Source of the DNA: Paenibacillus chondroitinus NBRC 15376
GTDB lineage: Bacteria; Bacillota; Bacilli; Paenibacillales; NBRC-103111
Reading direction: 5' to 3'
Length of the DNA: 64,000 nucleotides
NCBI RefSeq assembly: GCF_004000765.1
Contig: NZ_BILW01000029.1
Span: forward strand, 1-64,000
In this document: piece by piece, positions 23,258 to 33,224 of the stretch
Layout: the number at the start of each line of letters is the position of its first letter
Position numbering within the stretch: position 1 is the stretch's first letter
The notes under the pieces: generated by a model
The model's input: the letters and a program-made list of their open reading frames with translations, nothing else
What the model was told of the DNA's origin: nothing
Databases searched by the model: none
Position numbers and translations under genes: made by a program

Positions 23258-26200
23258 TTACTTCGTCACGTTCACAATCAGCTTATCGCTGGAAGTAACG
23301 CCACCCGCGTTAACCAACTCGCAGCGGTATTCGTACACGCCGACAGCGCGACCCGCGATCGTGCTCACCGCGCTTTGAGCGCTGGGCGAAGCTGCGTTTA
23401 ACGCCTTCGTTTCGATCAAAACACCATTTTCATACAAACGGTACTCCGTGGCATTCGTCCCCCACCACATGTTCATCGATACCTTGTAGTTGCCGTCTCC
23501 ATCCCAATTGTCTTGAGAAAGGACAGGCTTGCCAGGTGCTGCATCCGTAATTTTCACAACCAACGGAGCGCTTGTTGTTGTTCCAAAAGAATTTATAAGC
23601 TCACTTGTATACGTATAAGTGCCATTGGCTTTGCCTTTTACTTCGACTTTGGCCGTTTGGGCAGCCGGAGATGCATCCGTCAGCGATTGCGTCTTAATGA
23701 GCACGCCATTTTCGTACAATTTGAACACAGATCCGTTATTGCCCCACCACATGTTCATGGTCACCGTGTAGTTACCGTCTTTCAAGCCGGTTGCTTGGCC
23801 GCTATTGTCCGACAACACAGGCATTCCTGGCGCCCCTAAGGACAATGGCTTCACAACCGTGATAGTTACAGCGCCTGTATGCACCGTTATTCCATTTAAA
23901 GTAACTGCTGCTGTTAACTGTGCAGTACCTTCTGCCACCGCGCTCACTTTACCTTGTGCATCAATAGTCGCTACAGCACCATTGCTTGTGTTATATACAA
24001 TCGCAGCACCGCTAAGATCAGCCGCTGCTCCGTTGCTTAACACACCCGCTACTTGCGTAGCTGTTGTTTCGCCCGGCTTGAGCGAAGTCGTATTCGCCGA
24101 AAGCGTCGCTTGGCTAAGCGTTACTTTCGCGCTCACATTAAATGGTATAGTCGCTTGCGTTACATTACCCGCTGCATCGACAACGCGGTAGGCCACTGTG
24201 TGTGCACCTTGCGTCAAACTGCCTGCTGCAATGGATTGACCGCTGCTGATGGCAGCGCCATCCAACGTCAACGTCATCTCGGCGATACCTGAAAGTGTAT
24301 CTGTACCAGCTAACACAAATGTTAATGTTTCAGCATCCGTAACGTTTCCAACTGCTTGACCCGACTGCGTTAACACGACCGTTGGAGCCGTTTTATCCAG
24401 CTTTACTTGCAAGGATTTTACAGCTTCCTCATTCCCTGCCGCATCTGTCGAGGAGTAAGCCACTGTATTCGTACCTTCCGTTTGAATCACGACTGGCGCC
24501 TCATAAGGAACCGCAGCACCGCCGTTCAAGCTGATCTTCGTTGTTAAAGCACCAGCCGTATCATCTACCGCCGACAACGTTACGGTCACATCTTCCTTAT
24601 ACCAGCCTTCACTATTCGCTGCGCTTGATAAGGAGGCAGTCGTAACAGGTGCTGCTGTATCGGCTGCAACCGTAAAGTCGCTTAAGCCTCTTGGTTTTAA
24701 TTGGAATACACCTTTAAAAATAGCAGCAACACCTTTGATGTTTACCGTTTGTCCCGCTTGGTAAGGGAACGAGCTCAGGGTTAAGCCAGTTCTTACATCT
24801 ACACGGATGTGATTGCTCACTGAACCTTTTACAGCATCAAATTCAAAAGAACCTGCCGGCGTAGCGCTGATGATATTGCTCACGGTAACATCACTAAGCT
24901 CTAGCAATTGTCCTTGATTGTCATTAGTTACTGCTGCTGCAGATATTGGTGTTGGTAATGCCGCTGCGCCTGTTTTTTCGATAGCAACTGGATCTGCTAA
25001 CTCCAGCTCCGTATTGAATACAGCCGTAGATGCTGTAACCTTCACTTTATCTCCCTGATGAAAACCGCTCAGGCTTTGGAACACGTAAATTCCGCCTGTT
25101 TCATCCTGCAAGTAGAATGCCTGACCGCCAAAAGCCCCAGGCTCCGTCGTTACAACACCCTCCACCGTTACCAAGGTGCCGGCTGCTTTGCTCCGAGCAT
25201 CGGAGATATTGATCTTCGCCGGGATTGGGTTTTCCTCTTCGGGCAAAGACTCCGCAGGTACGTTGCCCAGGGTAACGCTCTCGGTTTTCAGGTTCGTAGA
25301 CGCTTGACGCAGGCGTAAATTCGCCGCAGCCGTCGTTCCCGGCTTAATCCGAACCATCAAATCCTTCGTTGCATGGCCGTTGATATCCGAGGTCACGCTG
25401 AACTGCGTACTATATCCGTATGCGGTAGGCCATGTGCCGTCCGCATTTTGAACCATCGCAATTTGTGTGCCGCCGCTAACCAAATAAATGCCAACGTTGA
25501 ACCCCGTAACCGTTGTAGACGGAGGCAGGTTGTCTACGACAACTCGCAGAGGGAAGTCCACGGCATTCGGCAGCGTTGCTTGATGCACGAAGCTGTATGC
25601 TGCGCTAGCTGTCGCAGCAGGACCGCCATAGGAGCCCGCTTTGAACGTGCTGCGGTCATACCATTTGTAGCCGGCATTAGGCGCCGCCCAAGGCTCCGGC
25701 TGCGGCTCTGTAGAATTAGCCGGCGTCTCAAAAGGCAGCAGCGCCGTCGGCTGATCCAACTGCAGGCCGCTTACTTCCGACAAGCTCGTGTAGCTTTCTT
25801 TTTTCGCCAGCCAATTCACCATATTCACAAGCAGGACGCCGTCGTCCACTTCTTTGAAACCGTCATACGTCGTCTTCTTCGCGCCTGTATCCTCACGCAA
25901 ATACTTCGGTGTCGCATCCTCCACCGGCGAGGAATCGCCGATGAATCCGGCTTTGCCCGCACCTGACTTGGCTATGGCAACAAAAGGGCCTTCCGCCACG
26001 CCGCCACCGTTATAAACACCTTGATCGACTGCGTTGGCCCAAGCCTCATTGGTTTGCGGCAAGTACACGATTCCTTTGGCCCTTGTCGGATCGATGATCG
26101 CCAGCGTTGAACCCGCATGCATCGCTACGCTGGATACACCTGTGGTGATACCGAACGACTGCTGCGGCGACACGATTTGGTTCGCATTAATATCGCCTAA

Positions 26201-26830
26201 TGCGTTGTAGCGGAAACGCAAACCGAATTGCGTCGCTAACCAGTCCGAGCTAGCTACATCCTGCATCGCTGATGAGGCGCTTTCTTCAGCGCTCATGCCG
26301 CTGGCAGGGTTCGTCCACGCCCCACGACGGTAGCCGTTGAACACCTCCGAACCGTCCCAACGGTTTTTGTTGCGATCTGCATTGTAGTGATCGCCGATGA
26401 AAAAGATACTTCCACCGCCTTGTACATATTGTGCCAAAGCCGCTTGTTCGCTCGTCTTATAAGGTACATTAGACTCAGCTACGACAAAAACGTCATAACC
26501 GCTCAAATCGCTAAGTGTGATGGGTGTTGTTTTACGCAGTTCTTTGACATAGTAGCCGTTATTTGCTAACGCGTTTCCAAAATCTGAAAAAGCCCCGTCG
26601 ATAACCCAATCCGCAGCCCCAGCGGTTTGTTCATGCGTGTTGTCGAACAGCACCTTTTTCCCTGCATTTTCGTTGACTACTTTCGCTTCAATGAATGGAG
26701 CCGGATCACTTGGCCCTTCCGCCATAACTGCCTGCCAGCTGCTTGTAGCCAGCACTTGTAGAGGTAGCGCTACTGTTAAAGCCAGCGCTGCTTTTACCGC
26801 TTTTGCTTTCCATCCCGCTCTCGTACCCAT
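23258..26830 (-). CDS. Large secreted multidomain protein
   Basis: 1190 aa from ATG 26830 (GGGAGG upstream; the frame opens 27 codons earlier). Sec signal peptide ending near VMA at 37. Residues about 60-370: a Rossmann-like domain (VLFDNTHEQ, YDVFVVAES, GGSIFFIGDH) like that in secreted bacterial GATase-like or DNase-associated proteins. Then an OB-fold module typical beside extracellular nucleases (about 540-730, KAAGTLVTVEGVVTTEPG and FYLQDETGGIYVF), Ig-like repeats including a Big_2-type one, and two C-terminal copies (about 1010-1190) of an Ig-like domain with MNMWWG and YENGVLI. No complete nuclease catalytic site was seen; function unknown. Confidence 0.8.
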   Translation of the reverse strand: MGTRAGWKAKAVKAALALTVALPLQVLATSSWQAVMAEGPSDPAPFIEAKVVNENAGKKVLFDNTHEQTAGAADWVIDGAFSDFGNALANNGYYVKELRKTTPITLSDLSGYDVFVVAESNVPYKTSEQAALAQYVQGGGSIFFIGDHYNADRNKNRWDGSEVFNGYRRGAWTNPASGMSAEESASSAMQDVASSDWLATQFGLRFRYNALGDINANQIVSPQQSFGITTGVSSVAMHAGSTLAIIDPTRAKGIVYLPQTNEAWANAVDQGVYNGGGVAEGPFVAIAKSGAGKAGFIGDSSPVEDATPKYLREDTGAKKTTYDGFKEVDDGVLLVNMVNWLAKKESYTSLSEVSGLQLDQPTALLPFETPANSTEPQPEPWAAPNAGYKWYDRSTFKAGSYGGPAATASAAYSFVHQATLPNAVDFPLRVVVDNLPPSTTVTGFNVGIYLVSGGTQIAMVQNADGTWPTAYGYSTQFSVTSDINGHATKDLMVRIKPGTTAAANLRLRQASTNLKTESVTLGNVPAESLPEEENPIPAKINISDARSKAAGTLVTVEGVVTTEPGAFGGQAFYLQDETGGIYVFQSLSGFHQGDKVKVTASTAVFNTELELADPVAIEKTGAAALPTPISAAAVTNDNQGQLLELSDVTVSNIISATPAGSFEFDAVKGSVSNHIRVDVRTGLTLSSFPYQAGQTVNIKGVAAIFKGVFQLKPRGLSDFTVAADTAAPVTTASLSSAANSEGWYKEDVTVTLSAVDDTAGALTTKISLNGGAAVPYEAPVVIQTEGTNTVAYSSTDAAGNEEAVKSLQVKLDKTAPTVVLTQSGQAVGNVTDAETLTFVLAGTDTLSGIAEMTLTLDGAAISSGQSIAAGSLTQGAHTVAYRVVDAAGNVTQATIPFNVSAKVTLSQATLSANTTSLKPGETTATQVAGVLSNGAAADLSGAAIVYNTSNGAVATIDAQGKVSAVAEGTAQLTAAVTLNGITVHTGAVTITVVKPLSLGAPGMPVLSDNSGQATGLKDGNYTVTMNMWWGNNGSVFKLYENGVLIKTQSLTDASPAAQTAKVEVKGKANGTYTYTSELINSFGTTTSAPLVVKITDAAPGKPVLSQDNWDGDGNYKVSMNMWWGTNATEYRLYENGVLIETKALNAASPSAQSAVSTIAGRAVGVYEYRCELVNAGGVTSSDKLIVNVTK

Positions 26831-26969
26831 TACAAATTCCTCCCTTATCATCAATGTGACAAGCCTAGTACCGCCCCTAATTTTACCATGGTTCAAAAAG
26901 GGATAGTGCATTTTTTTTGTAAAGTTAAGGAAATTTGTGTAAGTTCACAATAGTTCTAGCGTTTTTATG

Positions 26970-27145
26970 CGAACTACAGGGCGCTATTCTACCGAAAAGG
27001 CACGTATTCTGCCTGCTGGGGGAACTACGGTCCTCTATTTTGGCGATTTCAACCAGAAAACGTGCCATGGAGGCCAGATAAGACCCCACAGTTCCTTTCA
27101 GAAAGGAAACTACTAGTTTTCTCTTTAATAAGGGACTCCAGTTCC
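26970..27145. repeat. Four-site intergenic element, GGAACTAC family, copy 3
   Basis: Sites CGAACTAC 26970, GGAACTAC 27021, inverted ACAGTTCC 27088 and CCAGTTCC 27138: offsets 0/51/118/168. It lies upstream of the large secreted gene on the way from the yesN gene. Confidence 0.85.
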
Positions 27146-27202
27146 CTCCATGAAACCTTAGCGAAACTCTCGCTAGTTTATTCAACTTGTTTTAGCTGAT
27201 CA

Positions 27203-27310
27203 GGCTGGTGAAATGGGGTATTGGCTATATGATGACACAGTGAGGTGGGCGTTGGTAACATGATGAGCTGATGAGGTGAATGTTGGCTATATGCCGAGTT
27301 GGTGAGCTAA
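27203..27310. repeat. 31-bp degenerate tandem repeat
   Basis: TTGGCTATATG, TTGGTAACATG and TTGGCTATATG recur at 27221, 27252 and 27283, exactly 31 bp apart, each after a GGTGAA/GGTGGG stretch. Non-coding. Confidence 0.65.
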
Positions 27311-27322
27311 GTAGCTAAAACA

Positions 27323-27353
27323 AAAACCTGACGGGGTTAATCCGTCAGGTTTT
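27323..27353 (-). terminator. Terminator after yesN-type gene
   Basis: AAAACCTGACGG / CCGTCAGGTTTT stem with T-run on the - strand. Confidence 0.85.
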
Positions 27354-27388
27354 ATATAAGTCAGACGCGCCTACTCGCGCCATCTACT

Positions 27389-29023
27389 TTATGACGTCGG
27401 CTGAGCTCCCTTCGTCTGCCCACGAAACGCATTCGGTACAGTCCCCGTGTGCGCTTTGAACAGCTTCCCGAAATAATTTTTATTCTCATAGCCGAGCATG
27501 TCGGCAATTTGTTCCACGGTTTTATCCGTGATTTCCAAAAGCTCCTTCGCTTTCTCCATCTTCATCCGCGTCACGTACTCCACGAAATTCTCACCGGTTT
27601 CCTTCTTGAAAAGCCGGCTCAAATAACTCGGATGAAGGTGCAGATGCGCCGCCGCGTCTTCGAGCGATATTTTCATATGCAAATGATTGTAGACGAACCG
27701 CTGGCACTCGAGAATCTCGCGGTTGTGCGACTCGCGGTACACCTGCCCCGCCCACTGAATCGCCTGCTGCAAATAATCCTTCAGCCATAATTCCAGCTCT
27801 CGCACCGACGACAGTTCATGCACATCATGATGCAAGAGCTCGGATGAAAACGTCGACTGGTAATGCTGCAGCGATTTGAGCCGCATGCGCACATCGAGAA
27901 TCATCTTCAGCAGCCATTCCTTCACTTCCATAGGGTGAAACCGGTGGTACCCGATGAAATCGATCCACTTCGAGACGTACAGATCGATCAGATCGGAACG
28001 CTCATCAAACACCACGCTTCGGAACTCATCCAGCGTCTGGGCGTACTCAGCCAGCAGCAATCCCCCGTCTCCGAAGCCTTCCCGAACATGCTCCAGCTTC
28101 ATGACGGAGCTTTCCGGCAGGTAGAATCGCGAGCTTCGCCCTTCTACCATCCGCTTCAGCTGCTCCTTCAACGAGCGCACATCCTTGGCCGGACTTCCCG
28201 TTATGAACGAGAACGCCACTTTCGCGTATTGCTGCAAACAGCTTTGCAAATGTCGCAGCGTCTGCTCGACCTTCTGGCCGTTGTTGACATGCATGCTGCC
28301 ATATTGCGGGAACAGCAATACAATCTCGCCCGTATCGTACGTAAACAACGTAACTTCCTTCTGATCGACGAGCAGCTCTTCTATGATATTTTGGATCGTG
28401 TAATCGAATAAATCCTTGGATTGGAAGCGCTGATTCGCCTCCTTCACCCGGTTGGCGTACCCGAAAACCGGCAGTACGCCATGCTGCCCAAGACGCAGTC
28501 CGAACCCTTCCGCTTGCTGGCTCCATTCCTCCGAATCAAACAACGGCTCATTGACCGTACTTCGGATAAAATGGCGCTTGGACGAGCTGCGATGCAGCGC
28601 GGCCTCCTTTTCGAGCTTGCGGCTTTTCGACAGTACGTGATCCTCGGCATCCAGCTGCTCCTTCAGCCTGCCAAGCACCTCCGAAATGTTGCTGATATTC
28701 ATCGTTTCTTTCAGGATATATTCGCTCACCGAAAGCTTCATCGCTTTTTGCGCATAGTGGAAATCATCATGGCAGGAAAGAATGACCGCCTTCACATGAG
28801 GATCTCCCTCACGGAGAGAGCGGATTAAATCCAGCCCATTCATTTCCGGCATGCCGATATCGCTGATCAGTACATCGGTTTTGGCCCGCCGTCCGGCTTC
28901 CAAGGCTTCCAGAGGATTTTCAAAGGCCCCTGTTAAACGAAACCCCAGTTCCTCCCATTTGATCGCTGAACTCAAAAATTCAAGCACAGGTAAATCATCA
29001 TCCACAATCATGACTGTATACAT
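27389..29023 (-). CDS. YesN-type response regulator (receiver + AraC HTH)
   Basis: 544 aa. The receiver domain has D8/D9 and phosphoacceptor D55 (LISDIGMPEMNG). A long middle region of about 300 residues is typical of YesN proteins, and a C-terminal AraC double HTH follows (HLHPSYLSRLFKKETGENFVEYVTRMKMEKA). AAAGGAGG precedes the ATG. It starts 2 bp after the kinase stop, so both are translated from one message. It probably controls the sugar transporter operon upstream. Confidence 0.94.
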   Translation of the reverse strand: MYTVMIVDDDLPVLEFLSSAIKWEELGFRLTGAFENPLEALEAGRRAKTDVLISDIGMPEMNGLDLIRSLREGDPHVKAVILSCHDDFHYAQKAMKLSVSEYILKETMNISNISEVLGRLKEQLDAEDHVLSKSRKLEKEAALHRSSSKRHFIRSTVNEPLFDSEEWSQQAEGFGLRLGQHGVLPVFGYANRVKEANQRFQSKDLFDYTIQNIIEELLVDQKEVTLFTYDTGEIVLLFPQYGSMHVNNGQKVEQTLRHLQSCLQQYAKVAFSFITGSPAKDVRSLKEQLKRMVEGRSSRFYLPESSVMKLEHVREGFGDGGLLLAEYAQTLDEFRSVVFDERSDLIDLYVSKWIDFIGYHRFHPMEVKEWLLKMILDVRMRLKSLQHYQSTFSSELLHHDVHELSSVRELELWLKDYLQQAIQWAGQVYRESHNREILECQRFVYNHLHMKISLEDAAAHLHLHPSYLSRLFKKETGENFVEYVTRMKMEKAKELLEITDKTVEQIADMLGYENKNYFGKLFKAHTGTVPNAFRGQTKGAQPTS

Positions 29024-29025
29024 GC

Positions 29026-30813
29026 TTAGCCCTCCTTTCCTGTCTGCTGCGGAAAGCGCAGAACAATCTGCGTTCCCTGATCTGGCCCGCTTGCGATCTC
29101 ATAATCGAAACGATGGCCGTAGATGATTCGAAGGCGCTCTAATACATTTTGTAAACCAATACCAGATAAAGATGGGCTTCGCGAAGCATGGTGATGCTTC
29201 GTCGGCCGCGTCACAAGATGTGTGCGAAGCTCTTCCAAACGTTCCGTTGTCATGCCGACGCCCGAGTCTCTGACTTCAAGCTGAAGCCGTCCATCCTCAC
29301 AGATTCTGGAGGCAATCGTGATTTCTCCAGGTTTGCTTTTTAGCCCGTGAAGATAGGCATTCTCGATGAGCGGCTGCAGCAGAAACCGAGGGATCTCTAT
29401 AAGCAGCGTATCGGAAGCCGCCGAGATACGAAGATTCACTCGATCTCCATGCCTGGAATTCAACAGTCGAACGTAATGTTCGATGATCTCAATTTCCTCA
29501 TGCAGCGGAATATATTCGTTATTTCGATTAATGGTCATCCGCAGGAGCGACGATAGGGAAGAGATCAATTCCGCGTTCTCGGAATCCCCCTTCATCATGA
29601 TTTTCAAACGGATGGAATTCAGCACATTAAACAGAAAATGCGGATTAATTTGGGCCTGCAGCATCGCCAGCTCCGCCATGCGCTTGAGTTCTTGCTCACG
29701 GCGATTTTCCTCAATCATTAGCTCAATACGATCAATCATGCGGTCGAAGACGTACCCCAGCCGGCCCACTTCATCCACACCGTTAATGTTCGAACGTTCG
29801 CCGAGTTGACCGGATTCAATCCGGACAACCGTTTGGACAAGCCGCGCAATCGGTTTGGTGAGTGTGCGCACCATATACAGTAGAGTAACGGCAAATAAGA
29901 CCAGAAAAAATAGTTGAATGAGAAAATCTGTTTTCCGAAATGACTCAATCTTCTGTGCGGCTGTTTTATAGGAACTCATATTCACAAGCTTCCACTCCGG
30001 CGTTACATGACTGCTGAGCAGAATATAATCTTCTCCCGCCACCTTCACGAAAGATGAGCCATCCTCCCTGGGTAGCTGATCATAATAAGGGAATTTCGTA
30101 CCGATCGTCGTGGAATCTTTATCGACCAGAATGCGTCCCTGTTCATCAATGATCACCATCGATTCATTATTTTGATATTGGTTGAAAAGGTCTTGCAGCA
30201 AGCGAAGCTCCAGACCAACAATCACATAACCGTAGGTGATATCGTTCTTGCGAAGCGGTTTGGCTGCCGACAGCAAATACGGCTGATTCGTGGATTCGCT
30301 GTAATTGGGCTCAGCGCCGATCCACAATACATTGTAGCCGGAAACTTGTTCAACGGCGCTAAACCAGCTTTTTCTCATAAAATCCGTCGGATTAAAAGCA
30401 AAAGTCGTATAGGAGGCGACGTACTCCTTATTGGGCAGCAAAACCGTCACGCTCAGATTTCCGAAGGAATCGATCACCGTTGACATTCTTTTCGCTATCG
30501 TCTGCTTGTATTGCAGCACATCTCCCTTATCCGTTGTCTCATTCGCTCTGCCTAATTCCCGGATAGACGGCTGCAATTCCTCATCAAATTGAATGAAGTT
30601 CATCACATAAATCATATTTTTGATCTGGCCATTCACAATTTGACTCACGATCCGCATCGATTCGCGCGAAGAGTCTGTCACCTGCGTTCTTACCGCATCT
30701 CTTGTAAACAGGGAGGAGACATTCATGGAAACAACCGATGGCAGAACGAGACAAACCAGAATCGTCAGCACCAATTTATTGCGTAAAGATAACCTGCGAA
30801 GCCAACCCGGCAC
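29026..30813 (-). CDS. YesM-type sensor histidine kinase
   Basis: 595 aa. Two transmembrane helices (about 12-32 and 290-310) bracket a Cache-type extracellular sensor. HAMP follows, then a LytS/YesM-type His_kinase domain (QAQINPHFLFNVLNSIRLK) and a HATPase (LIENAYLHGLKSKPG, GIGLQNVLERL). Start is GTG at 30813 with AGGAGA before it. It pairs with the adjacent YesN. A terminator separates it from the binding-protein gene, so it is expressed by readthrough or its own promoter. Confidence 0.94.
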   Translation of the reverse strand: MPGWLRRLSLRNKLVLTILVCLVLPSVVSMNVSSLFTRDAVRTQVTDSSRESMRIVSQIVNGQIKNMIYVMNFIQFDEELQPSIRELGRANETTDKGDVLQYKQTIAKRMSTVIDSFGNLSVTVLLPNKEYVASYTTFAFNPTDFMRKSWFSAVEQVSGYNVLWIGAEPNYSESTNQPYLLSAAKPLRKNDITYGYVIVGLELRLLQDLFNQYQNNESMVIIDEQGRILVDKDSTTIGTKFPYYDQLPREDGSSFVKVAGEDYILLSSHVTPEWKLVNMSSYKTAAQKIESFRKTDFLIQLFFLVLFAVTLLYMVRTLTKPIARLVQTVVRIESGQLGERSNINGVDEVGRLGYVFDRMIDRIELMIEENRREQELKRMAELAMLQAQINPHFLFNVLNSIRLKIMMKGDSENAELISSLSSLLRMTINRNNEYIPLHEEIEIIEHYVRLLNSRHGDRVNLRISAASDTLLIEIPRFLLQPLIENAYLHGLKSKPGEITIASRICEDGRLQLEVRDSGVGMTTERLEELRTHLVTRPTKHHHASRSPSLSGIGLQNVLERLRIIYGHRFDYEIASGPDQGTQIVLRFPQQTGKEG

Positions 30814-30852
30814 AACGTTCTCCTGCCTTTCGAATGCACCTTTGGAAATGGG

Positions 30853-30881
30853 AAAAAGAGGAGCCTAGGGCCTCCTCTTTT
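30853..30881 (-). terminator. Intra-operon terminator after the binding-protein gene
   Basis: AAAAGAGGAG / CTCCTCTTTT stem with T-run on the - strand. It probably sets lower expression of the downstream kinase/regulator genes. Confidence 0.75.
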
Positions 30882-30916
30882 CATTATAGCAATAATCTTG
30901 CGCGTTCCGTTACTTC

Positions 30917-32254
30917 TTACTTCGCGTTGCTCTTACGGATGTCTTCAATTTTCGTTTTCGCTGTTTGGATCGTTTTCTCCAAATCTTGTTTGCCTGTCAA
31001 GAACAACTCAACTTGCGTTAAGTATTCTTTTTCTTGTTGCAGCGCGTAAGTTGGAGGAACAACCAATTTGGTAGCTTTGTTCACTTTCAAAGTAGCAAGC
31101 AAGGACGCTTTATCGATCATAGCAACTTGTTCTGGTTTACCGCTTTTCAAAATCGCATCAACGTTTTTCTCAACATCGGCTTTTTTCCATGCGGAGAAGA
31201 AGAGACCTTGTGTTTGAATACCTTCTGTTGTGTACCATTTTACGAAGTCATAAGCTGCTTGTTTGTTTTTGGAGTTCGCAGCAACACCCATGAAGTCAGC
31301 GCCTACTTCTGTCAGACCATTTGGATCTTTAGCGTCAAACTTTGGATATGGAGCAAACACCGTTTTGAATTTCGCGTTCAGGGAAAGCTCGCCAACCATC
31401 CAGTTACCTGTAGCTAGCATTGCTGTTTTACCGCCGTAGAACACATCACGGTAAGCCATTTTTTGCGATACAACTTCAAAGTAAGGAACGGATGTTTTAT
31501 CTACGTTTTCCATTTTGTTTCTAAGATCAAGGGAGTAACGAACTTTCGGATTGTCGATGTTCTGCGTGCCATCGGATTTCACCAGGTACGGGTTCTCCAT
31601 GTCATTGTTCAAACCAAGCAGTGCGTAGTCTTTCCAGTTATGGAAGTAGGAACCGTAAGCTTTCGAAGCACCTTCACCTTTGGTCAACTTCTTAGCGTAT
31701 TCTGCATATTGATCCCATGTCCATTCTGTTGGAACAGGAAGCTTAGCTTCATCAAGCTTGTCCTTGTTCAGGAGGACGAACCATTCAATCATTTTACCTG
31801 GCAACGCATAGTATTTACCATTTACAATTGGATCAAGCTTGTACTCGTCTTTGACAACAATGTTATCTTTTTTCAGGTAATCATCAAGCGGCTCCAAGAT
31901 GCCTGCGCCTACGCGTTGAGCGAAGTCGGATGCGCTGGAATACATCACAACGTCCATTTGCTCGCCGGAAGCAGCCAGAAGGTCAAGTTTTTTCATGCCT
32001 TCTTGGGAATCGCCTTTCTCGGACATGCTTTCATAGACAACTTTTACGTTCGGGTGTGTCTTGTTATAAGCATCAACCGTTGCATTCCAGTTCCCTTGCG
32101 CTTCGGTGTACCAACCTTGTACTTTAATTGTAACAGGACCTTTTCCGCCCGCAGTACCGCTATCTGCAGCAGGTGTTTCGGCTTTATTACCGCAGCCTGC
32201 AAGTGCAGCACTGATAGCAAGCACACCGCTTAATACTAGTAAACTCTTTTTCAT
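30917..32254 (-). CDS. Sugar ABC transporter substrate-binding lipoprotein
   Basis: 445 aa family-1 extracellular solute-binding protein. Lipobox LAGC with acylated C21, then a low-complexity linker and the two-lobe binding fold (VKVVYESMSEKGDSQEGMK, FYGGKTAMLATGNWMVGEL). ATG at 32254 has GGAGGGG upstream. It follows the two permease genes. It delivers an oligosaccharide or sugar to them; which sugar is not evident. Confidence 0.94.
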   Translation of the reverse strand: MKKSLLVLSGVLAISAALAGCGNKAETPAADSGTAGGKGPVTIKVQGWYTEAQGNWNATVDAYNKTHPNVKVVYESMSEKGDSQEGMKKLDLLAASGEQMDVVMYSSASDFAQRVGAGILEPLDDYLKKDNIVVKDEYKLDPIVNGKYYALPGKMIEWFVLLNKDKLDEAKLPVPTEWTWDQYAEYAKKLTKGEGASKAYGSYFHNWKDYALLGLNNDMENPYLVKSDGTQNIDNPKVRYSLDLRNKMENVDKTSVPYFEVVSQKMAYRDVFYGGKTAMLATGNWMVGELSLNAKFKTVFAPYPKFDAKDPNGLTEVGADFMGVAANSKNKQAAYDFVKWYTTEGIQTQGLFFSAWKKADVEKNVDAILKSGKPEQVAMIDKASLLATLKVNKATKLVVPPTYALQQEKEYLTQVELFLTGKQDLEKTIQTAKTKIEDIRKSNAK

Positions 32255-32377
32255 AGGAACCCCTCCAAGTGAGCTTTGATTTGTGTGAAAACCTTTACAT
32301 GACCGATCGTAACAAACTTCCGTGGAGCGCACGAGGCACTATTTTAACCTCATGCACTCTTATTTTGACTTTTTGGA

Positions 32378-33205
32378 TTAACCCTTCACGCCACCCATCG
32401 AAATACCTTCGATAACCTGCTTTTGTCCGATGATGAAAATGATTAGAAGTGGGACGATGGCGGATACCGATGCAGCCATGATTAGCGAGTAGAACTCACC
32501 GTTCAAGTCGGCGAAAGACCGGATACCTAGCGGCAGCGTGAATAAGTCTTTTGTTCTTAGGAAAATCAACGGGTTCTGGTAATCGTTCCAAGTCCAGATG
32601 AAACGCAGAATCGCATACGTAGCAATAGCCGGGCGTACAAGCGGTGTACAAATCGACCAGAAAATTCTAATGTGTCCCGCACCGTCAATCCGGGCTGACT
32701 CCATATATTCATCGTGGATACCAAGATAGAACTGACGAAGCATGAATGTTCCAAGAACAGAGAATGAACCTAATAGAATCAAACCAAAGTGGCTGTCGAA
32801 CAACCCGATCCAACGGAAAAGCAAGAACTGCGGAACGAGAATAGCTTGGCTCGGGATCATATAGATCGCCAGGATAAGCACGAAGAGCGCGTTACGACCG
32901 CGGAATTTGATCTTCGAGAAGGCATAGGCAGCCATAGAAGAAAGTAAGACAGATAATGCCGTTGTTAATACCGAAACCTTAATGGAATTCCAATAGTATA
33001 ACGAAAACTTAGTTTCCCATACTGTTTTATAATTTTCAATGACATTCCAATGTTTAGGGATCCACTGAATCGGATAAGCAAACACGTCGGCTTCCGGCTT
33101 CATGGAAGCGGAGATCATCCAGAGGAACGGCGACATGAATAGTATGCCAATGACAAGCATTAGTAATGTAAGAACTATTTTTTTAAACTTCTGATTCTTG
33201 TCCAT
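32378..33205 (-). CDS. Sugar ABC transporter permease (CUT1, AraQ/YesQ type)
   Basis: 275 aa, six transmembrane helices. The cytoplasmic EAA-type loop reads EYMESARIDGAGHIRIFWSI, which contacts the ATPase. GGAGGAATACCTCG precedes the ATG. It begins 19 bp after the stop of the partner permease. No ATP-binding subunit is encoded nearby, so it presumably uses a shared MsmX-type ATPase. Confidence 0.94.
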   Translation of the reverse strand: MDKNQKFKKIVLTLLMLVIGILFMSPFLWMISASMKPEADVFAYPIQWIPKHWNVIENYKTVWETKFSLYYWNSIKVSVLTTALSVLLSSMAAYAFSKIKFRGRNALFVLILAIYMIPSQAILVPQFLLFRWIGLFDSHFGLILLGSFSVLGTFMLRQFYLGIHDEYMESARIDGAGHIRIFWSICTPLVRPAIATYAILRFIWTWNDYQNPLIFLRTKDLFTLPLGIRSFADLNGEFYSLIMAASVSAIVPLLIIFIIGQKQVIEGISMGGVKG

Positions 33206-33224
33206 CGAGGTATTCCTCCTTCTC

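Noticed and set aside
31463..32233. 256-codon frame opposite the sugar-binding lipoprotein gene
   Set aside because: Antisense shadow; the lipoprotein frame has the signal peptide, lipobox and binding fold.
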